DNA of 64,000 nucleotides, taken from assembly GCA_030546905.1 (NCBI GenBank), contig JAUOPI010000014.1:38189-102188 (forward strand), written 5' to 3'. Position numbers and translations under genes: made by a program. Numbering within the stretch: position 1 is the stretch's first letter; every line of letters begins with the position of its first letter. This DNA comes from Granulosicoccaceae sp. 1_MG-2023 (GTDB lineage: Bacteria > Pseudomonadota > Gammaproteobacteria > Granulosicoccales > Granulosicoccaceae). Below the pieces are notes generated by a model, which saw nothing but the letters and a program-made list of their open reading frames with translations, was not told the DNA's origin and searched no databases. Shown here piece by piece: positions 34,396 through 43,283 of this stretch.

Positions 34396-36263
34396 TGTAC
34401 CTCTCCCGGTTGCAATGAGAGCTCGCCCAGCAAGGCCTGGCTGATGGTGTTCAACTGCCCTGCTTCTGCAAGCCGTGCGGCATAATCGAGCTCGGCGCGG
34501 TTACGCTCACTGGCCGCAGCGATAAATTCAAACTCAGCTATGGCACCGCGATTACGCGAACTCAAGGCTCTTTCAAACGCGTTTTGCGCAAGCCTGACAC
34601 GCTCCTGCGCCTCGGCCAGCAAACGCCGGCTGCTGCTCAGCCGCGCGTAATGCGTCGTGGCGCCGGCGGCCAGTGCGACGCGGGTTTCGTGTACGCTGTT
34701 CTGTGTGCGTCGCAAGGACAAAGCGGCCTGCTCACGCCGGGCCTTTTCCGCCTGCCGTCCGAAGGGCAGACGATAACTGAGTCCGGCAAACCAACGCGTG
34801 TTATCCGGATCGAACACATGCGCCAGCGAATCCCCGGCCGATTCATATCCGAGCACAGCATCCGACTGTGACAGCCCCACGCTTAACACCACGTTCAGAT
34901 CGGGTTTGAGTGTTTCTTCGGCGAAATCCAGCAGCCTTTGTCCGGCATCCACGGACAGGTTCGCGACCTGCAGTTGCGGATTGTTATCGAGTACCTGCTG
35001 CACAAAGTCTTCGCGTCCGCGCAGTTCCGGCAGACTCAGCTGCGAGGTGCCGGCCGGCACCAGCAGGGCCCCGTCCTGCAAGGCCAGCGCCGCCCCCAGA
35101 GCACCGGAACTGGCAACAAACTCTGCCCGCGCAGTCTCCTCGCGGGCCATGGCCGAGGCTCTGGCTGAGCGCACCTGCGCCAGTTCATAGTTCGTCAGCT
35201 CACGGGCATTAAAACGCCGCTGCGCCGACGCCAGGCGTTCATCCAGTGCCGCGCGGATGCTGGCCGCCGTCTGCAAACTCAGCCAGTTCTGCACATGCAG
35301 CCAGTAGCGCGCCTCTACCGCAAGCAAAGCGTTGGCAACATTGGCATCTTCCAACGGCCCTGCCTGACGGGCGGCAATTGCGGCTAAATGCAAGCCCAGT
35401 GAGCTGGCCGAACCGCGCTCACCGAAGCCACTACCGAAAGGCAGCGGCGTCGAATAACTCAGGCTGAGTGTGCTGGTCCAGGGGTAGTTGCTGCCATTGC
35501 CGATGGGGTCATCGACCGACAGCGCTGAGATCAGGCCGGCCGAATCCAGCGGATAAAAGCTCTTGTTGCGCTGCGACAGGGATAATGCAAGCTGTAAGAC
35601 AGAGCCCATGGCAAACTGCCGGTCACCGCTGAGGGTAAAGGTCCATTGATCGGTCGGATCGCCGTCACCGCTGGCAAACTCCCTTTGCGTCGAGATCACC
35701 GTCTGCAAGGCGCATTGCTCAGGATTGACCAGCTCACCCTCTACCGTAATACAAAGCAGGTTACCGGCGCTGTCCTCGACCGCGATGGCCTGGCCCTCTT
35801 CATCCACATCGCTGACCGGCTCGGCTTCGCTGATCTGGCCGTCCAGGTCGGTACCGTCAACAGTGGTCAGAATGGTCCGCTCACGCGTGATCAGTTCGCT
35901 GCGGGCGAAAAACGCCGTTTTGCGGTAGCTGGCCGCAGCCCCGAGAACCCAGTCAAAAGCAGCCTGTTGCTGCAGCAATGCCGCTTCACTGACCCGCCGC
36001 TGACTGGCCAGCGCCAATACCGTCGGTGCCTGCGTCAGCGCCAGACGGCGCATGGCCTGAGGCGTCAGCTCCTGCACCGGATGGCCGCCCAACAGCGCCG
36101 CCGCAGCGCTCTGCTGTTCGCTGCCGGCCCCTTCCGGCACGCTCAGGTTCTGAGCCTGCAAGGGGGCAAGTGCCGTCACACCCAGTGCCATGGTTGCAAG
36201 TACCGCCCTGCGCACAAAGCACTGCCGGTAGCGGCGCGCCCTTCGCTGATTTTTACTTATCAT
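34392..36263 (-). CDS. TolC-family outer-membrane channel, first paralogue
   Basis: 623 residues; long basic n-region and a signal peptide (AVLATMALGVTALAPLQAQ). Same fold order: LALASQRRVSEAALLQQQAA, strand, loop insert (about residues 115-185), helices, then HVFDPDNTRWFAGLSYRLPFG and further helices. The loop insert is acidic and holds two cysteines (LLCITVEGELVNPEQC) that could form a disulfide; the paralogues lack them. First gene of the minus-strand operon, divergent from the HlyD/ABC genes with a 256-bp control region between. It supplies the outer-membrane exit for that exporter. Confidence 0.88.
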   Translation of the reverse strand: MISKNQRRARRYRQCFVRRAVLATMALGVTALAPLQAQNLSVPEGAGSEQQSAAAALLGGHPVQELTPQAMRRLALTQAPTVLALASQRRVSEAALLQQQAAFDWVLGAAASYRKTAFFARSELITRERTILTTVDGTDLDGQISEAEPVSDVDEEGQAIAVEDSAGNLLCITVEGELVNPEQCALQTVISTQREFASGDGDPTDQWTFTLSGDRQFAMGSVLQLALSLSQRNKSFYPLDSAGLISALSVDDPIGNGSNYPWTSTLSLSYSTPLPFGSGFGERGSASSLGLHLAAIAARQAGPLEDANVANALLAVEARYWLHVQNWLSLQTAASIRAALDERLASAQRRFNARELTNYELAQVRSARASAMAREETARAEFVASSGALGAALALQDGALLVPAGTSQLSLPELRGREDFVQQVLDNNPQLQVANLSVDAGQRLLDFAEETLKPDLNVVLSVGLSQSDAVLGYESAGDSLAHVFDPDNTRWFAGLSYRLPFGRQAEKARREQAALSLRRTQNSVHETRVALAAGATTHYARLSSSRRLLAEAQERVRLAQNAFERALSSRNRGAIAEFEFIAAASERNRAELDYAARLAEAGQLNTISQALLGELSLQPGEVQ

Positions 36264-36519
36264 GAGTCATGTGTCGCCTGAGTCGATTTGCCCGTCTGCA
36301 GCGCATTTCAAGTCCGGCACCTGCTGCTTGCGCAACAGTGCTGCCCCGCCTGTTCCGGTTGTCCGGCCATTATTGGCGTCGCGCCGCCCTCACCCAACTA
36401 GACTTTCGTGTAGTTCTGACAACACCCGACCTGCACTAAGGTTCCACCTTATCACTCTACAACTTCAGGGGAGCCCGTGCGCCCGTGCCGCCAGCAGCGG
36501 AGGGAGTCAGTCAAACGCC

Positions 36520-37929
36520 ATGGCCAGCACACCCGATTCAACATCGTCCGACAGCGGTGCGGTGAACATCAGTCCGTTTATGGACACCGCAACACGCCAC
36601 CCGATCAAATCAGCGCGGCTGCTCTACAGCCTGCCGCCGTTTATGTTGCGCAGCGTGATCTATCTGATCTTTATCGTGATTTTCTCGGCCCTGATCTATT
36701 CCTTCTGGGCCACTTCAACCATCCTCGTGACCGCCCCCATGACGCTGCTCAAAGACAGCTTCACGATTCAGGTCACAGGCGACGGTCTGGTCACCGACCT
36801 TGCGGTACAGGCCAACAGCGTGGTGCGCGCGGGCGACCCGCTGGCGACGATTCAGGAACAGCTACGGCCGTTTGATAATGCCCAGCGCGACGCCATCGAA
36901 GGCCAGCGCATTGAGCTGGAAAAAGAACGCGACAAGCTCATCAGTGAATTTGACCACCGTCTCAGTCAGCTCAGTTTTGACCTGCAGGACCTGAGCAATA
37001 ACCGCGGCGGACGCACCGAAGAGCTGGGCAATCAGGTCCGCATCCTCGAACAACAACAGGCTACCGCACGCAATGCGCTGAACACGGCCCGTGATTCGCT
37101 GGGCATTGCGCAAAATAACTACAAGCGTGTTAACGACTTGTTTGTCAGCCGCGATGTGACCGTAACCGAACGCGACCAGGCGCTGGAACGGCTTAATTCA
37201 GCAAAAAAATCGGTCTTTGATGCCGAATCACGGGTCGCGGAAATCGGCATAGCACTGCAGACCGCACGGTCGGAGCTGGCTAAATTTCAGGATCAGCTAC
37301 AGACCGAAAAACTGCAGCGCGAGATCGCCCAGGTCACGGAACAACGCAAGCGTGAGATCAGCCGCCTCGACGAACAGATCGCCGGCATCAACCGCCGCCT
37401 CGACCAGGCCAGCAATCAGGAAGGGGCCACCTATATCGACAATAAAGCCACCTATTCGAGCTTTTTTGACGGCGTGATCACCGAGGTTCACGTCAACCGC
37501 GGTGAAATGATCCGCGCCGGCACGCCCTTGGTCACACTGGTCCGCGACACCGCCGTGCTGGAAGCCCACGCCTGGGTCAGCAATCAGGACATAGGCCGGC
37601 TCAAACGCGGTCAGGAGGTCAAAATCAAATACTTCGCCTATCCCTATCAGGAATACGGCATTGCCCGCGGTCTGACCTCGTTTATCGCCACCACACCCGG
37701 CGGCGCGCCCGGTCGCGAGACCATGTATCTGATCAAGGTGGCCTTGGAAAAAGACACCATCAGCCGCCCCGGCGGCGCCATCAAACCGCTGGAGATCGGC
37801 CTTGAAGGCATCGCCGAGTTCAAGACCGGTGAAAAACGCTTTATCGAGATTCTGTTTTCGCCTATTTCGCGCTTTTTCCAGGCCGAAGATGCCGATGATC
37901 CCGCGGCCGGCGGCCCGGCCCCCTACTAG
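36520..37929 (+). CDS. HlyD-family periplasmic adaptor of a type I exporter
   Basis: 469 residues from ATG 36520 (GGAGGGAG lies 16 nt upstream; the frame is open from 36262 but lacks signals). One transmembrane helix (about 44-64, SVIYLIFIVIFSALIYSFWA), a split lipoyl domain (ITVQ-like strand before DGLVTDLAVQANSVVRAGDP; second half FDGVITEVHVNRGEMIRAG), a long coiled coil (about 105-300) and a beta-barrel/C-terminal domain (about 340-460). It connects the ABC exporter to the TolC proteins. The ABC gene begins 14 bp downstream. The divergent gap upstream (36264-36519) must hold both promoters; I see no clear operator in it. Confidence 0.9.
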   Translation: MASTPDSTSSDSGAVNISPFMDTATRHPIKSARLLYSLPPFMLRSVIYLIFIVIFSALIYSFWATSTILVTAPMTLLKDSFTIQVTGDGLVTDLAVQANSVVRAGDPLATIQEQLRPFDNAQRDAIEGQRIELEKERDKLISEFDHRLSQLSFDLQDLSNNRGGRTEELGNQVRILEQQQATARNALNTARDSLGIAQNNYKRVNDLFVSRDVTVTERDQALERLNSAKKSVFDAESRVAEIGIALQTARSELAKFQDQLQTEKLQREIAQVTEQRKREISRLDEQIAGINRRLDQASNQEGATYIDNKATYSSFFDGVITEVHVNRGEMIRAGTPLVTLVRDTAVLEAHAWVSNQDIGRLKRGQEVKIKYFAYPYQEYGIARGLTSFIATTPGGAPGRETMYLIKVALEKDTISRPGGAIKPLEIGLEGIAEFKTGEKRFIEILFSPISRFFQAEDADDPAAGGPAPY

Positions 37930-37943
37930 CAAGAGTATCTGAC

Positions 37944-40900
37944 GTGGACGCAAAACAGACCCGTATCCGGCAACTGCTCGCAGAGTTTGTCATGTTCAGC
38001 GCCCTTTCCGATGAGGAAAAGGCAGCCCTGACACCTCTGTTCGGCATAGCCGAATACGATGCCGGCGAAACCCTGTGTTTGCAGAACACGCCGATGACGC
38101 ACTGGTTTTATCTGCACAGCGGCGGCGTGCGTCTGAAGAAAAATGACGCGGACAAACGCCGCAGCGTCGGCGAACTGCGCAAAGATGCCAGCTTCGGTGA
38201 ACGTTGCCTGATCGATGAAGACATCTGGCCCAGCGATGTGGTGGCCACCGAAGCGGTTACCGCACTGACACTGGCCGGCGAACAGGTCCGCGAGCTGCAG
38301 GCGCGCTTTCCGGGAATCAGGGAAATTTTCCGCAGCCGCCTCGGCGTGGTCGAACTGAGCCATCGCCTGCGCGGCATCCTCGGCGATAACGTCTACTCGC
38401 ACGAGGATTTCGAAATGATCCTCGCCAATGTGGGGGTGAAAAACGTCGCCCGCGGTAAAGCCGTCTTCCGTCAGGGCCAGGAAGACCCGCGCTTGTACTG
38501 TGTTGAGAAAGGCGCTGTCGAACTGGTCCGCGCCCCACTCAGCGGCGACGAGGTGATTCTCGACCGCCTCTATCGCGGTGATCTGCTGGGCGAGACCTGC
38601 GCCCTGCCACCGCCCGACGGCAGCGACACACAGCACCATTCAGCCATCGCCCTGACGGACGATGTCTCGGTGCTGGTCATCCGTCAGGAAGCGGTCGGCA
38701 AGATCCTGCAGATCAATCCTGAGCTGCACGAAAGTCTGCGTCTGCGGGTGCGCGAGCTGCAACAGAACGAGGTCAATGAGATCGCCGTGCGCCAGCGCGC
38801 CGAGGGCATGGATCAGCGCATCCGTCTGGCCGATGCGGTCACCGAGGAAGAATTCCTCGCCATGGAGAAAAAGCAGGACGCCAAGCGCTTCGGCGTGGTG
38901 CGGCAGAATCAGGAAGAAGACTGCGCCGCCGCCTGCCTGACCATGGTCTGCCGCCATTACGGCAAAGACTTCTCCATGGGCCAGATCCGTGAACTGGCCA
39001 ATTTGTCAGTTGCCAACCCCGTACCCAGTACGATTATAGGCGGCGCTGAACGGATGGGCTTTTCCTCGCGGGCCTACGCGCTGAAATTCGAGGACATACA
39101 AACCGTTAAATTACCGGCAGTGGTCGGCTGGGAAGACTATCACTATGTGGTGATTTACCGCATCACCAAAAAAGACGTGTATCTGGCTGACCCCGCCACA
39201 GGTCTGAGAAAACTCTCCAAAGCGGAGTTTCTGACCGGTTGGACTCAAGCCAATGTCAAAGGTGTGCCGCCCGATCCGGAACGCGGCGTGCTGATCGCAC
39301 TGGACCCGACCCAGCGCTTTGAACAACAGGCGGTGCCGAAAAAGCCGATCCTGCATTTCATTAACTACATCCTGCCCTATAAGCGCTTCTTTGTTGAAGC
39401 CATGATCGCCGCGTTGACGATCAATCTGCTGGGCCTGGCCAGTCCTCTGTTTGTGCAGACCATTGTCGACAATGTGGTGGTCCACAACGACGCCAGCCTG
39501 CTGAACATGATGCTCGCCGGCATGGTGCTGGTGTCGGTGTTCTCGACCCTGGCCGGCATTGCCCAGAACCTGCTGCTGGCACACACCACGGCCCGCATCG
39601 ACATGCGCATGATGTCGGAGTTTTACCGCCATGTACTGAGCCTGCCGATGAATTTCTTCCTGACCCGCAACAAGGGGGAGATTCTTGCGCGCTTCGGCGA
39701 GAACCAGAAAATCCGCGCGATTATTTCCGGCTCCACCGTCACCGTGCTGCTCAATACGCTGATGATCGTGGTGTATTTCCTGATGATGTTCGGCTACAGC
39801 GTCAGCCTGACGATCGCCTTTATGATCTTTATCCCCATGTATCTGGGGATCATTTTTTACTTCACACCGCGTATCAAAAAAATCTCGCAGGAGATTTTCG
39901 AGACCAACTCGCAGAGCCAGTCGCGCCTGATCGAATCACTCAACGGCATCGAGACACTCAAAGCCACCGGCAACGAGTATATGGCGCGCGCCAACTGGGA
40001 AAATGCCTTCGTCGACAACGTTAACCGCAGCTTCCGTTCGGCCAAGCTGAACCTGATGTCCAACAGCCTCAACAAGCTGGTCAGCCTGTCTTCACAGGTG
40101 GCGATCCTCTGGCTGGGCGCGCATCAGGTCATGGAGGGTTCGCTCAGTGTCGGTGAGCTGATGGGTTTTAATATGCTGACCGGCATGGTGATCGGGCCGA
40201 TTCTGCAAATGGTCGGCCTGTGGAACAGCCTGTTGGAAGTGCGCATCTCGGTCGACCGCGTCGGCGAGATTCTGTCGGTGGACCCGGAACAGGCGCCGGT
40301 GACCTCGGCCAACAGCATTCCCGCTTCCCTGACCGACTGTCAGGGCCGCATCGAATTCCGCCACGCCAACTTCAGCTATACCGCCAATGAGCAGGAAAAC
40401 TTCGTCATGCGCGATTTTAACCTGACCATTGAACCCGGTCAGCGCGTGGCCTTTGTCGGCGCCAGCGGCTGCGGCAAAAGCACCATCGCCAAGATGGTGC
40501 TGGGCTTTAATATGCCGGCCTCCGGCGAGTGTCTGATCGACGGCAAGGAAATCCGCGATATTGACCTCACCTCACTGCGGCGCAATATCGGCGTGGTCCT
40601 GCAGGACAGCTTTATCATGGCCGGCACCGTGGCCGAGAACATCGCCTTGGGCGATCCGCAGCCGGATCTGGCGGCCGTGACCGAAGCGGCGCGTCTGGCC
40701 GGCGCCCACGAGTTCATCATCAACTACCCGGTCGGCTACCAGACCCTGATCGGCGAGAAAGGCATGGGCATTTCCGGCGGCCAGCGTCAGCGCATCTGTA
40801 TCGCCCGCGCGCTGTACCGCAAGCCCAAGATCCTGATCTTCGACGAAGCCACCAGTGCGCTGGATAATGAGTCCGAAAAACGCATTCAGGAAAACATGCA

Positions 40901-41120
40901 AACCATCCTGCGCGGACGCACCTCCATCACCATCGCCCACCGTCTCAGCACCATTGTCGACTCCGATATGATCTGCTTTATCGCCAACGGTCAGGTTGCC
41001 GAGAAAGGCACGCATGAAGAGTTGACCAACCGCGATTATCTGGAAACCCACGGCTATGAGGGGCTTTACTACCGCCTCGCACAACCGCAGTTCAACCTGC
41101 CTCCGCTGAATATTGAATAA
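37944..41120 (+). CDS. Peptidase-containing ABC exporter with two cyclic-nucleotide-binding-like domains
   Basis: 1058 residues, GTG start. Order: two cupin-like cNMP-binding domains (about 15-135 and 150-280, each with an FGERCLID/LGETCALP-type block), a C39 double-glycine peptidase (about 315-440) with Cys327 in EEDCAAACL, His400 in DYHYVVIY and Asp416 in LADPATG all present, six transmembrane helices (about 465-770) and an ABC ATPase (Walker A GASGCGKST at 839-847, signature ISGGQRQR at 943, Walker B ILIFDEATSALD near 967). Cyanobacterial HetC-like proteins share this plan. It should cut a Gly-Gly leader and export the product. No precursor gene was found. The C-terminus (PPLNIE) was created by insertion of a mobile element. 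Confidence 0.93.
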   Translation: MDAKQTRIRQLLAEFVMFSALSDEEKAALTPLFGIAEYDAGETLCLQNTPMTHWFYLHSGGVRLKKNDADKRRSVGELRKDASFGERCLIDEDIWPSDVVATEAVTALTLAGEQVRELQARFPGIREIFRSRLGVVELSHRLRGILGDNVYSHEDFEMILANVGVKNVARGKAVFRQGQEDPRLYCVEKGAVELVRAPLSGDEVILDRLYRGDLLGETCALPPPDGSDTQHHSAIALTDDVSVLVIRQEAVGKILQINPELHESLRLRVRELQQNEVNEIAVRQRAEGMDQRIRLADAVTEEEFLAMEKKQDAKRFGVVRQNQEEDCAAACLTMVCRHYGKDFSMGQIRELANLSVANPVPSTIIGGAERMGFSSRAYALKFEDIQTVKLPAVVGWEDYHYVVIYRITKKDVYLADPATGLRKLSKAEFLTGWTQANVKGVPPDPERGVLIALDPTQRFEQQAVPKKPILHFINYILPYKRFFVEAMIAALTINLLGLASPLFVQTIVDNVVVHNDASLLNMMLAGMVLVSVFSTLAGIAQNLLLAHTTARIDMRMMSEFYRHVLSLPMNFFLTRNKGEILARFGENQKIRAIISGSTVTVLLNTLMIVVYFLMMFGYSVSLTIAFMIFIPMYLGIIFYFTPRIKKISQEIFETNSQSQSRLIESLNGIETLKATGNEYMARANWENAFVDNVNRSFRSAKLNLMSNSLNKLVSLSSQVAILWLGAHQVMEGSLSVGELMGFNMLTGMVIGPILQMVGLWNSLLEVRISVDRVGEILSVDPEQAPVTSANSIPASLTDCQGRIEFRHANFSYTANEQENFVMRDFNLTIEPGQRVAFVGASGCGKSTIAKMVLGFNMPASGECLIDGKEIRDIDLTSLRRNIGVVLQDSFIMAGTVAENIALGDPQPDLAAVTEAARLAGAHEFIINYPVGYQTLIGEKGMGISGGQRQRICIARALYRKPKILIFDEATSALDNESEKRIQENMQTILRGRTSITIAHRLSTIVDSDMICFIANGQVAEKGTHEELTNRDYLETHGYEGLYYRLAQPQFNLPPLNIE
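41100..41110 (+). repeat. Left attachment site core (attL)
   Basis: CCTCCGCTGAA at the 3' end of the exporter gene, 184 bp upstream of the integrase start. It matches 46393-46403 exactly; beyond 4 mismatches a further GAAT is shared, 15 of 19 positions in all. Confidence 0.7.
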
Positions 41121-41293
41121 ATACCCAGCGCGCATTCATAACTCACATATTCCCTTAATAATCAATACATTAAAGAGAACAAGCCTTCTTTTTCCCTTTT
41201 CATGTAGTAACTACCCACCATAAAACGGCATAATTGCTGGTGAGTGCAGAGGTGAGTACTTTGCTGGAATGGCTACATTGAAGGAGGTGTTGT

Positions 41294-42517
41294 GTGGATG
41301 AGTTGAGCATGAAAGATATTCGCGCGCTGATTGCTGCCGGGCAGCCGTGTAAAAAGCGTGTGACACGCGGGCTTTACATCTGCCTACCGAAACGGGGTCG
41401 CCCGTACTACTTTGTCCGCTACACACTCCACGGCCGCCGCCGTGAGATGACACTCGGCCATGCCGATCTCTTCACCCGATCGGAGGCAATCAAGCTGAGG
41501 GATGAGGCGCTGAAGCTTGTTGCCCTGGGCCACGATCCCATTGCTGAGCGCCGCCGGACTGCTGACAACAAGCTGAGCACCGTTGACGGCCTCTTCAACG
41601 ACTGGTTCGAGGCGCACCGCCGCAGCGTAAAGCGACCGGAACTCGCGGCCAGCCTATACCTGCGTGATGTTGGTCCACACCTTGGTTCTATGAGCTTGCA
41701 GCAGGTTCGCCCGGTGGACGTGCGCCACGTATGCCGACGCATTGCCGATTCAGGGCGGCGACCGAGCGCAAACAAGGCGTTGTCGCTGATGCAGCGATTA
41801 TTCCGGCACGGAATCAAGCTCGGCCTGATCGACTCAAGCCCGGCGGAGGCTTTCACGATTGCCGATGCTGGCGGACCTACCCCGTCACGCAAACGGGCGT
41901 TGAGCGCGCCGGAGTTGCGGCAGGTGCTTAAAGCCATGCGTGAGGATGAATCCTTCGGCCGTGAGAACTTTCTGGCGGTGGCGTTGCTACTGGTGACATG
42001 CGTTCGCAAAAACGAGTTACTACAAGCCCGGTGGTCTGAATTCGATTTACAAGCCGGGGAATGGGCATTGCCGGCTGAACGCTCCAAAACAGGCGCGGCT
42101 ATCCGTATCCCGCTGCCGCCGCAGGCTGTCGAATGGTTGTCGGAGTTGCATTATAGGGCTATGGGCAGCCCCTTTGTGCTGCCAAACCGGCAAAGCAGCA
42201 CCAGCCGGCACGTCTCAGAATCGACGCTGAACAAGGCGCTGTCGGCGTTATTCAAGGCTGACAACCTGAAGGGTATTGATCGCTTCACAGTTCACGACTT
42301 GCGCCGCACAGGGCGAACGCTGCTCGGTGAACTGAATGTGCCGCCGCACATTGCGGAACGATGCCTGAACCACGTTCAGCCCGGCATGGCGGGCATCTAT
42401 GATCGCCACGATTACTACAGCGAGCGCCGGGAGGCTTTGCAGAAGCTTGCCGCCCTGATCTCGCCTATGGTCAACGGCGACAACGTGGTGGAGTTCCCGA
42501 CGGTGCGGAAGACTTGA
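41294..42517 (+). CDS. int: Tyrosine recombinase/integrase (P4-type)
   Basis: 407 residues, GTG start with a strong AAGGAGGTG. An N-terminal DUF4102-type arm-binding region (LPKRGRPYYFVRYTLHGRRR, TLGHADLFTRSEAIKLRDEA), a central core-binding domain (about 95-190) and the catalytic domain are present. The active residues appear as Arg in TCVRKNELLQARW, HDLRRTGRT, the later His of CLNHVQPG, and the Tyr nucleophile in GIYDRHDYYSER. It is the first gene inside the element, pointing inward, 184 bp from attL. It would catalyse integration at and excision from the 3' end of the exporter gene. Confidence 0.95.
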   Translation: MDELSMKDIRALIAAGQPCKKRVTRGLYICLPKRGRPYYFVRYTLHGRRREMTLGHADLFTRSEAIKLRDEALKLVALGHDPIAERRRTADNKLSTVDGLFNDWFEAHRRSVKRPELAASLYLRDVGPHLGSMSLQQVRPVDVRHVCRRIADSGRRPSANKALSLMQRLFRHGIKLGLIDSSPAEAFTIADAGGPTPSRKRALSAPELRQVLKAMREDESFGRENFLAVALLLVTCVRKNELLQARWSEFDLQAGEWALPAERSKTGAAIRIPLPPQAVEWLSELHYRAMGSPFVLPNRQSSTSRHVSESTLNKALSALFKADNLKGIDRFTVHDLRRTGRTLLGELNVPPHIAERCLNHVQPGMAGIYDRHDYYSERREALQKLAALISPMVNGDNVVEFPTVRKT

Positions 42518-42724
42518 GCCATACAGCTCAGCAGGCGAGAAATTCGCCGATATTAACGGCCCGTGGGCGGTACAGGTGCCCCATAATGGAAAGCAAGGCT
42601 GATGTCAAATAAGTCCATGTTGGCAAGCTGACAAGCGGCGACAAGTCCCCGACTTTCATTGCCGCTTATTGAGTGGCTATAATGCGCATAACCGCACAGG
42701 GATTGGCGCGAACAGATTCAGACC

Positions 42725-42853
42725 ATAAAAAAAGGCCCGTAGTGCTGCAACACTACAGGCCCTTTGTGGGACACCTGGAAGGTGTCACCGACAGACTAAA
42801 CTTCGTTCTCAAGAAGTTAAAACAGCATTACGCTGGCGGGTTACTCATAACCC
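42725..42853 (-). ncRNA. Candidate small RNA of the element (minus strand)
   Basis: A promoter-like pair (TTGCCT, 17 bp, TATCAT; 42888-42860) predicts a start near 42853. Leftward the minus strand forms a GACACC/GGTGTC hairpin (42771-42787) and then a long stem GGCC-x-GTAGTG/CACTAC-x-GGCC followed by T7 (42726-42733), a good intrinsic terminator for this strand only. The transcript would be about 130 nt. No convincing protein is encoded; a 65-residue plus-strand frame (42673-42870) covers the same DNA but is probably chance. P4-like elements use small immunity RNAs in this kind of position. The rest of the 42518-43028 gap shows only a TATAAT (42678-42683) on the plus strand. Confidence 0.5.
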
Positions 42854-42859
42854 TAAGTT

Positions 42860-42888
42860 ATGATAGGTAGTGAGTGCTCACGAGGCAA
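42860..42888 (-). promoter_or_regulatory. Predicted sigma-70 promoter for the candidate small RNA
   Basis: On the minus strand TTGCCT (42888-42883) and TATCAT (42865-42860) are separated by exactly 17 bp, matching 4/6 and 5/6 of consensus. The first operator-like repeat begins one base upstream of the -35 box. Confidence 0.5.
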
Positions 42889-42940
42889 GCAAAAGTTCAG
42901 CAAAGTTAAGCCTTGCCATAGGCAAAAGTTAACCTTTGCT
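42889..42940. promoter_or_regulatory. Operator-like repeats upstream of the AlpA-like gene
   Basis: Three copies of GCAAA(A)GTT-A occur at 42889, 42900 and 42922. The last is part of an 18-bp near-palindrome centred on GTTAAC (GCAAAAGTTAACCTTTGC, 16 of 18 symmetric). They lie between the predicted small-RNA promoter and the AlpA-like gene, a likely binding region for the element's own regulator. Confidence 0.5.
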
Positions 42941-43028
42941 ATCAAACGCTGTTCCCTGCTGTCGGTAATGAATCTCTGAAGCCCCGTTAACACGGGATTT
43001 ATCAAATTACTCCAGAGGTTTTGAAATT

Positions 43029-43280
43029 ATGACTGACATTGTCGATACAGCCGAACAAGCCGCAGAACACACAGCAGAAAAGCACGTGCCCGGCGCAGGC
43101 GGCCCGTGGCGTGATAAGCGCTACATCTGCGAACACTACGGCATTTCAACATCCGCGCTTGAGCGACACATGGCGTCCGGCGTCATGCCCCGCCCGGTAA
43201 AGATCGGTCGGCTTAATCGCTGGCACGATACCCAGCTGCAAAAATTCGATGAGGCCCTGCTGGCGCAATACGAGGGCTGA
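43029..43280 (+). CDS. AlpA-like HTH regulator of the element
   Basis: 83 residues. A disordered acidic start is followed by a winged HTH of the AlpA/HTH_17 type: RDKRYICEHYGISTSALERH, then MASGVMPRPVKIGRLNRWHD. Proteins of this type activate integrase or replication genes in P4-like elements and cryptic prophages. AGAGG stands about 10-11 nt before the ATG. First gene of the inward operon with 43284, 43730 and possibly the small frames after it. Confidence 0.8.
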   Translation: MTDIVDTAEQAAEHTAEKHVPGAGGPWRDKRYICEHYGISTSALERHMASGVMPRPVKIGRLNRWHDTQLQKFDEALLAQYEG

Positions 43281-43283
43281 CTC

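Noticed and set aside
42673..42870. 65-codon plus-strand frame in the element
   Set aside because: It runs through a strong minus-strand terminator and hairpin, lacks a ribosome site, and its peptide has no features.
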